DNA from: Calditrichota bacterium
GTDB taxonomy: Bacteria > Electryoneota > RPQS01
DNA: 11,009 nucleotides
Assembly (NCBI GenBank): GCA_020057985.1
Contig: JAGVEU010000387.1
Span: 1-11,009 of the forward strand
Direction of reading: 5' to 3'
Shown here: piece by piece, positions 5,429 through 11,009 of the stretch
Layout of the letters: each line of letters starts with the position of its first letter
Position numbering within the stretch: the stretch's first letter is position 1
Position numbers and translations under genes: made by a program
The notes under the pieces: model-generated
Database searches by the model: none
What the model saw: only the letters and a program-made list of their open reading frames with translations
What the model was told of the DNA's origin: nothing

Positions 5429-5793
5429 TCAATTTCCACCAGAACGTCTTTCGGCAAGCGCGCAACTTCCACCGCACTGCGAGCCGGAGGATCATGCGGG
5501 AAATAGCGGCTATAGACTTCATTCACCGCTGCAAAGTCATTCATATTTTTCAGGAACATCGTCACTTTGACAGCGCGAGGGAGTGAACTTCCGGCAGCCT
5601 CAAGAATTGCCGACACGTTTTTCAACACTTGCTCAGCTTGTTCAGCGGCAGTTACGCCGACAATCTGACCGGACCCTGGATCCAGCGGGATTTGTCCGGC
5701 TGTGTAGACCATGCCGCCACTGAAACGAATTGCCTGACTGTAAGGCCCGATGGCGGCTGGCGCATGATTCGTTACTACGATTTCTCGATTCAT
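5407..5793 (-). CDS. ridA: RidA family enamine/imine deaminase
   Basis: 128 residues, the standard RidA (YjgF/YER057c/UK114) size. It hydrolyses reactive enamines and imines, such as 2-aminoacrylate released by PLP enzymes, to ketoacids plus ammonia. R105 in PPARSAVEVARLP and E120 in VLVEIECLA occupy the positions of the substrate-holding Arg and catalytic Glu of E. coli RidA, and the N-terminal APAAIGPYSQAI block is typical. The ATG overlaps the TGA of the small upstream gene as ATGA (5793-5790), with AAGGA just before it. The 3' end overlaps the DUF5683 gene by 22 bases. The neighbouring proline dehydrogenase also produces an imine (pyrroline-5-carboxylate), but a functional link is only a guess. 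Confidence 0.96.
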   Translation of the reverse strand: MNREIVVTNHAPAAIGPYSQAIRFSGGMVYTAGQIPLDPGSGQIVGVTAAEQAEQVLKNVSAILEAAGSSLPRAVKVTMFLKNMNDFAAVNEVYSRYFPHDPPARSAVEVARLPKDVLVEIECLALVP

Positions 5794-5969
5794 TTGTCCT
5801 TGGAAATGTCTTTGAATTCAGCTTCTTCAATACGATCTTCGTTAATCTGAATGCGGCTTTGTTTCCCATGCCCTTTGACTCGTTCTTCTGTCCTTCGCGG
5901 TCTGGCAAGAGCAGCAATATACCGCACCAGCAGAAACATAATCACAAGAATCAGGAGAAAGCGAATCAT
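5790..5969 (-). CDS. Small membrane-anchored protein, 59 residues
   Basis: A short gene filling the space between the kinase and ridA. The N-terminus MIRFLLILVIMFLLVRYIAAL is a single hydrophobic helix (about 2-22). A basic stretch follows (RPRRTEERVKGHGKQ), then an acidic tail containing IEEAEFKDISKDK at the end. Its start lies 7 bases after the kinase stop, and its TGA overlaps the ridA ATG (ATGA), so there is no room for it to be accidental. Small N-anchored proteins with an acidic IEEAxFxDI-like tail occur in FCB genomes, but I cannot name a function. Nothing resembling an enzyme is visible. It is probably an inner-membrane protein with its tail in the cytoplasm. Confidence 0.75.
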   Translation of the reverse strand: MIRFLLILVIMFLLVRYIAALARPRRTEERVKGHGKQSRIQINEDRIEEAEFKDISKDK

Positions 5970-5976
5970 GGGTCAC

Positions 5977-6621
5977 TCACAGTCCTACCGGATTGTAATA
6001 GTGAATTCCCGGCGCGTCTCTCTCGATCTCTTTCATCAGCGTCTCCAGATGTCCGGGGTTGTTGACATAATCCAGTTCCGTGGCATTGACAATCAGCAGC
6101 GGGGAGTCTGAATAGTTGAAGAAGAAGTGGTTGTATGCTTCGTTCAGCGTCCGCAGATACTCCTGTGAAATCTCCTTCTCATAGGGCCGATTGCGAATCC
6201 GTATGTTCTGCATCAGCCGCTCCGTCGAGCTTTGAAGATACACCACAAGGTCAGGCTGCTTCACCTGCACTTCCACGATGGACATGACTTTCTCATAGAG
6301 CGCGATCTCCGCTTCACTCAAGTTGATATACGCGAATATTCTGTCTTTGGCAAACAGATAGTCAGCCAGCACACAAGGATGAAAGAAATCCGGCTCCGGA
6401 ATCGTTTGCTGCTGTTTGAATCGCGAAAGCAGGAAGAAGAGCTGCGTTTGAAAGGCGTAGCGCTGCGGGTCCTTGTAGAATTGATCGAGGAATGGATTCT
6501 CTTCAGGGTTCTCCAAGACCGTGAGCGCATTCATCTTCGCCGCAAGGAGACTCACCAGCGAGGTCTTGCCGACACCGATGACACCCTCAACGACAATATA
6601 GCGTTGTGGTCCTACGGGCAT
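5977..6621 (-). CDS. Deoxynucleoside kinase (dAK/dGK type)
   Basis: 214 residues from MPVGPQRYIVVEG. It phosphorylates deoxynucleosides for dNTP salvage. The P-loop GVIGVGKTS is at residues 13-21 from this start, and FLDQFYKDPQRYAFQTQLFFLLSRF matches the substrate-binding region of the dNK family (PF01712). PDLVVYLQSSTERLMQNIRIRNRPYE holds the DLVVYL strand and the lid-like RIRNRPYE arginines. A TTG at 6651 would extend it by 10 residues and lengthen the folK overlap to 40 bases; the ATG at 6621 gives a 10-base overlap and a family-like N-terminus, so I prefer it. Pairing with folK is common in FCB-type genomes. Preference for dA, dG or dC cannot be decided here. Confidence 0.93.
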   Translation of the reverse strand: MPVGPQRYIVVEGVIGVGKTSLVSLLAAKMNALTVLENPEENPFLDQFYKDPQRYAFQTQLFFLLSRFKQQQTIPEPDFFHPCVLADYLFAKDRIFAYINLSEAEIALYEKVMSIVEVQVKQPDLVVYLQSSTERLMQNIRIRNRPYEKEISQEYLRTLNEAYNHFFFNYSDSPLLIVNATELDYVNNPGHLETLMKEIERDAPGIHYYNPVGL

Positions 6622-7154
6622 TGTGGAATTTGTTGCGGGAGATGTTTCCAAACTTTACAGGTGTCCTTTGATAGTGACAAGAGTTCGGAGAAGGTCTGAT
6701 TGAGTACTGGATGGGTCTTGTCCGGCACAAGCTCATTCAGTGGTATCAGAACAAAGTTTCGCTTGGCAAGTCGCGGATGCGGCACGCGCAGTTCGTCCGA
6801 ATGAATGCACTCGCCCCCCCACAGCAGCAGATCCAGATCGCAGGTGCGCGCCGCGATGGCTCGTTCCCGAATCCGTCCCAGAGCCGCTTCGATTTCTAAG
6901 AGCACCTTCAAGAAGTGCATTGGAGTGCCGTTTTTTTCGATTTCGATGACCGCATTCAGGAAATTGCCTCCCTCCGCCCCACCCCACGGCTCGCTCTCGT
7001 ACAGAGATGAGCAACGGCAAACCAAGATGCTTCTGGCATTGAAGTGAACGAGCGTTTGAGCAAACATTTGCTCGCCATCTCCAATGTTCGAGCCGAAGCC
7101 GACGTATGCGTATTCAGGTAAGTTGGCGGCGGCGGGTAACTTCGACTTCGACAT
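6612..7154 (-). CDS. folK: HPPK, 6-hydroxymethyl-dihydropterin pyrophosphokinase
   Basis: 180 residues from MSKSKLPAAANLPEYAYVGFGSNIGD. It transfers pyrophosphate from ATP to 6-hydroxymethyl-7,8-dihydropterin in folate synthesis. The motifs are GSNIGD, LYESEPWG, FLNAVIEI, the HPPK signature ARTCDLDLLLWGG with the two magnesium-binding Asp (DLD), and VPHPRLAKRNFVLIPL. The ATG at 7154 lies inside the end of folB (41-base overlap) with GGGAGG 11 bases upstream; a GTG at 7196 in the same frame would add 14 residues, but the family N-terminus does not need them. It immediately follows folB, which makes its substrate, so the two form a folate pair. About average family length. Confidence 0.95.
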   Translation of the reverse strand: MSKSKLPAAANLPEYAYVGFGSNIGDGEQMFAQTLVHFNARSILVCRCSSLYESEPWGGAEGGNFLNAVIEIEKNGTPMHFLKVLLEIEAALGRIRERAIAARTCDLDLLLWGGECIHSDELRVPHPRLAKRNFVLIPLNELVPDKTHPVLNQTFSELLSLSKDTCKVWKHLPQQIPQCP

Positions 7155-7491
7155 ACTTGATAAGTCCTCCCATAGGAACGTGCGGCTTGCGAACACGGAC
7201 AGTCACTTCATGAACCGGATCAAACTTGCTCAGGATTCCATCAGCAATGACTCCTGCGCCGGTCTCAAGAAGTTGAAAGCTCTTCTTCGTAAAGATTTCA
7301 GCAACTGCACGATACAGCAGCGTGTAATCTACTGTCCAGTGCAGATCGTCGAGACCCTGATCGCGAGAAAAATTTCCGCTAACATCCAAGTCCACTTCAA
7401 ACATCTGACCGATCGTGCGTTCCTCTTCGAGCGCGCCGTGATAGGCATAAAAGAGCATGGACTTCAAGCGGATTTTGTCCGAGCTGATCAT
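7114..7491 (-). CDS. folB: Dihydroneopterin aldolase
   Basis: 125 residues. It cleaves 7,8-dihydroneopterin to 6-hydroxymethyl-dihydropterin and glycolaldehyde, the step before HPPK. The motifs are FYAYHGALEEERTIGQMFEVDL, VDYTLLYRAV, FQLLETGAGVIAD with the pterin-anchoring Glu, and VTVRVRKPHVPMGGLIKYVEVEV. The ATG overlaps the kdsA TGA as ATGA (7491-7488), with GGGAG 8 bases upstream. The 3' end overlaps folK. Full length for the family, and nothing unusual apart from the deep overlap with folK. Confidence 0.95.
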   Translation of the reverse strand: MISSDKIRLKSMLFYAYHGALEEERTIGQMFEVDLDVSGNFSRDQGLDDLHWTVDYTLLYRAVAEIFTKKSFQLLETGAGVIADGILSKFDPVHEVTVRVRKPHVPMGGLIKYVEVEVTRRRQLT

Positions 7492-8322
7492 GAAGACAAC
7501 TCCCGCGATAGAGGATTTGCCGCATTCGCTATGCCAAGTGTGTTGATAATTCGTACAAGGCTCTCGATTAGTTTTTCCAGCCGATCAAGGGGCAGCATAT
7601 TTGGTCCATCGGACAAGGCGCGTACCGGATCGGGATGAGTTTCCACGAACACAGCAGAGACGACTCCGGTGGCCACAGCAGCGCGAGCAAGCGGCTCGAT
7701 GAACTCGGGCGATCCTCCTGAAACCCCGGCCACGCCTCCCATGCGTTGAACACTATGTGAGGCATCGAATATCACCGGATATCCCAATGAGGAAAGTCTC
7801 ACCAGCGAGCGCATGTCTACGACCAAATCGTGATAGCCGAAAAACTGCCCGCGCTCGGTCAGCAGAATGCGTTTATTGCCGGTGGATTCCACTTTTTTCG
7901 CACTAAAACTCATGTCATTCGGAGCCAAGAACTGCCCCTTCTTAATGTTCACAGGCTTGCCGGTCTTGCCAGCAGCGACAAGCAGATCCGTCTGGCGGCA
8001 AAGAAAAGCGGGAATCTGAAGGATGTCTACTACTTCTGCTACCGGCTGTGCTTGATAAGGCTCATGGATGTCGGTGAGTACAGGCAAACCGATCTCGCTG
8101 CGAACTTTTTCCAGAATTCGCAAACCTTCATCGAGGCCGGGACCGCGATAGCTCTCCACCGAGGTGCGATTCGCCTTGTCAAAGCTCGCTTTGAAAATGG
8201 GTAGGACTCCTGTGCGCATCGCAATTTCAAAAAACTTGGCAGCAATGTCAAGGCAAAGAGTCTCGGACTCAATCACACACGGCCCAGCGATAATCGCGAG
8301 CGGATAAAGAGTCTTGTCCGGA

Positions 8323-8330
<8 letters not shown>
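7488..8330 (-). CDS. kdsA: Kdo-8-phosphate synthase, metal-dependent type
   Basis: 280 residues. It condenses phosphoenolpyruvate with arabinose 5-phosphate to Kdo-8-phosphate for LPS inner core, which implies a Gram-negative envelope. IAGPCVIESE (14-23) contains C18, the metal ligand of class II metallo-enzymes; the metal-free class has Asn there. Also seen are FKASFDKANRTS, VLTDIHEP, PAFLCRQTDLL, NIKKGQFLAP, TERGQFFGYHDLVVDMR, FDASHSVQ and FVETHPDP. The start codon is TTG, preceded by GTGGAG at the end of the dehydrogenase gene, which it overlaps by 8 bases. pyrG and kdsA are close neighbours in many bacteria; here one dehydrogenase gene lies between them. Confidence 0.96.

Positions 8331-11009
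<2,679 letters not shown>

Overview
All convincing genes in this window lie on the minus strand, so transcription reads from high to low coordinates. The genome looks like a Gram-negative, largely anaerobic bacterium of the FCB (Fibrobacteres-Chlorobi-Bacteroidetes) superphylum or a related candidate phylum. The grounds are a Kdo (LPS) synthesis gene, a DUF5683-type envelope protein, a deoxynucleoside kinase beside folK, and mercury-methylation genes. The phylum cannot be fixed from this sequence alone.

Region 1 (11009 to about 4063) is a tightly packed housekeeping operon. In transcription order it holds CTP synthase (pyrG, 5' end off the window), an NAD-type isocitrate dehydrogenase, Kdo-8-phosphate synthase (kdsA), dihydroneopterin aldolase (folB), HPPK (folK), a deoxynucleoside kinase, a 59-residue membrane-anchored protein, RidA, a DUF5683 protein and monofunctional proline dehydrogenase. 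Most neighbours overlap, several by the 4-base ATGA. A short hairpin follows, then a solitary beta-class DNA methyltransferase (4006-3188).

Region 2 (3187-2516) has no convincing gene. It carries a 133-bp inverted-repeat element (3006-3138) resembling paired REP units, a short heptamer tandem repeat and an orphan forward promoter-like sequence.

Region 3 (2515-1) is the most interesting part: a five-gene unit arsR - 82-residue Cys-rich membrane protein - CcdA/DsbD-like membrane protein - hgcA - hgcB. HgcA carries the diagnostic NVWCAAGK corrinoid cap-helix motif and five C-terminal membrane segments. HgcB (only its first 31 residues are visible) starts in the hgcA stop codon and has the CxxCxxCxxxCP ferredoxin motif. 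HgcA and HgcB are the pair required for methylation of Hg(II) to methylmercury. The unit starts at a near-consensus sigma-70 promoter whose -10 box lies 7 bp from the arsR ATG and overlaps a palindrome, so the mRNA is probably leaderless and probably autorepressed by the Cys-rich ArsR protein. The two thiol-rich membrane proteins between arsR and hgcA suggest a metal- or redox-linked module wired to mercury methylation. That link is inference.
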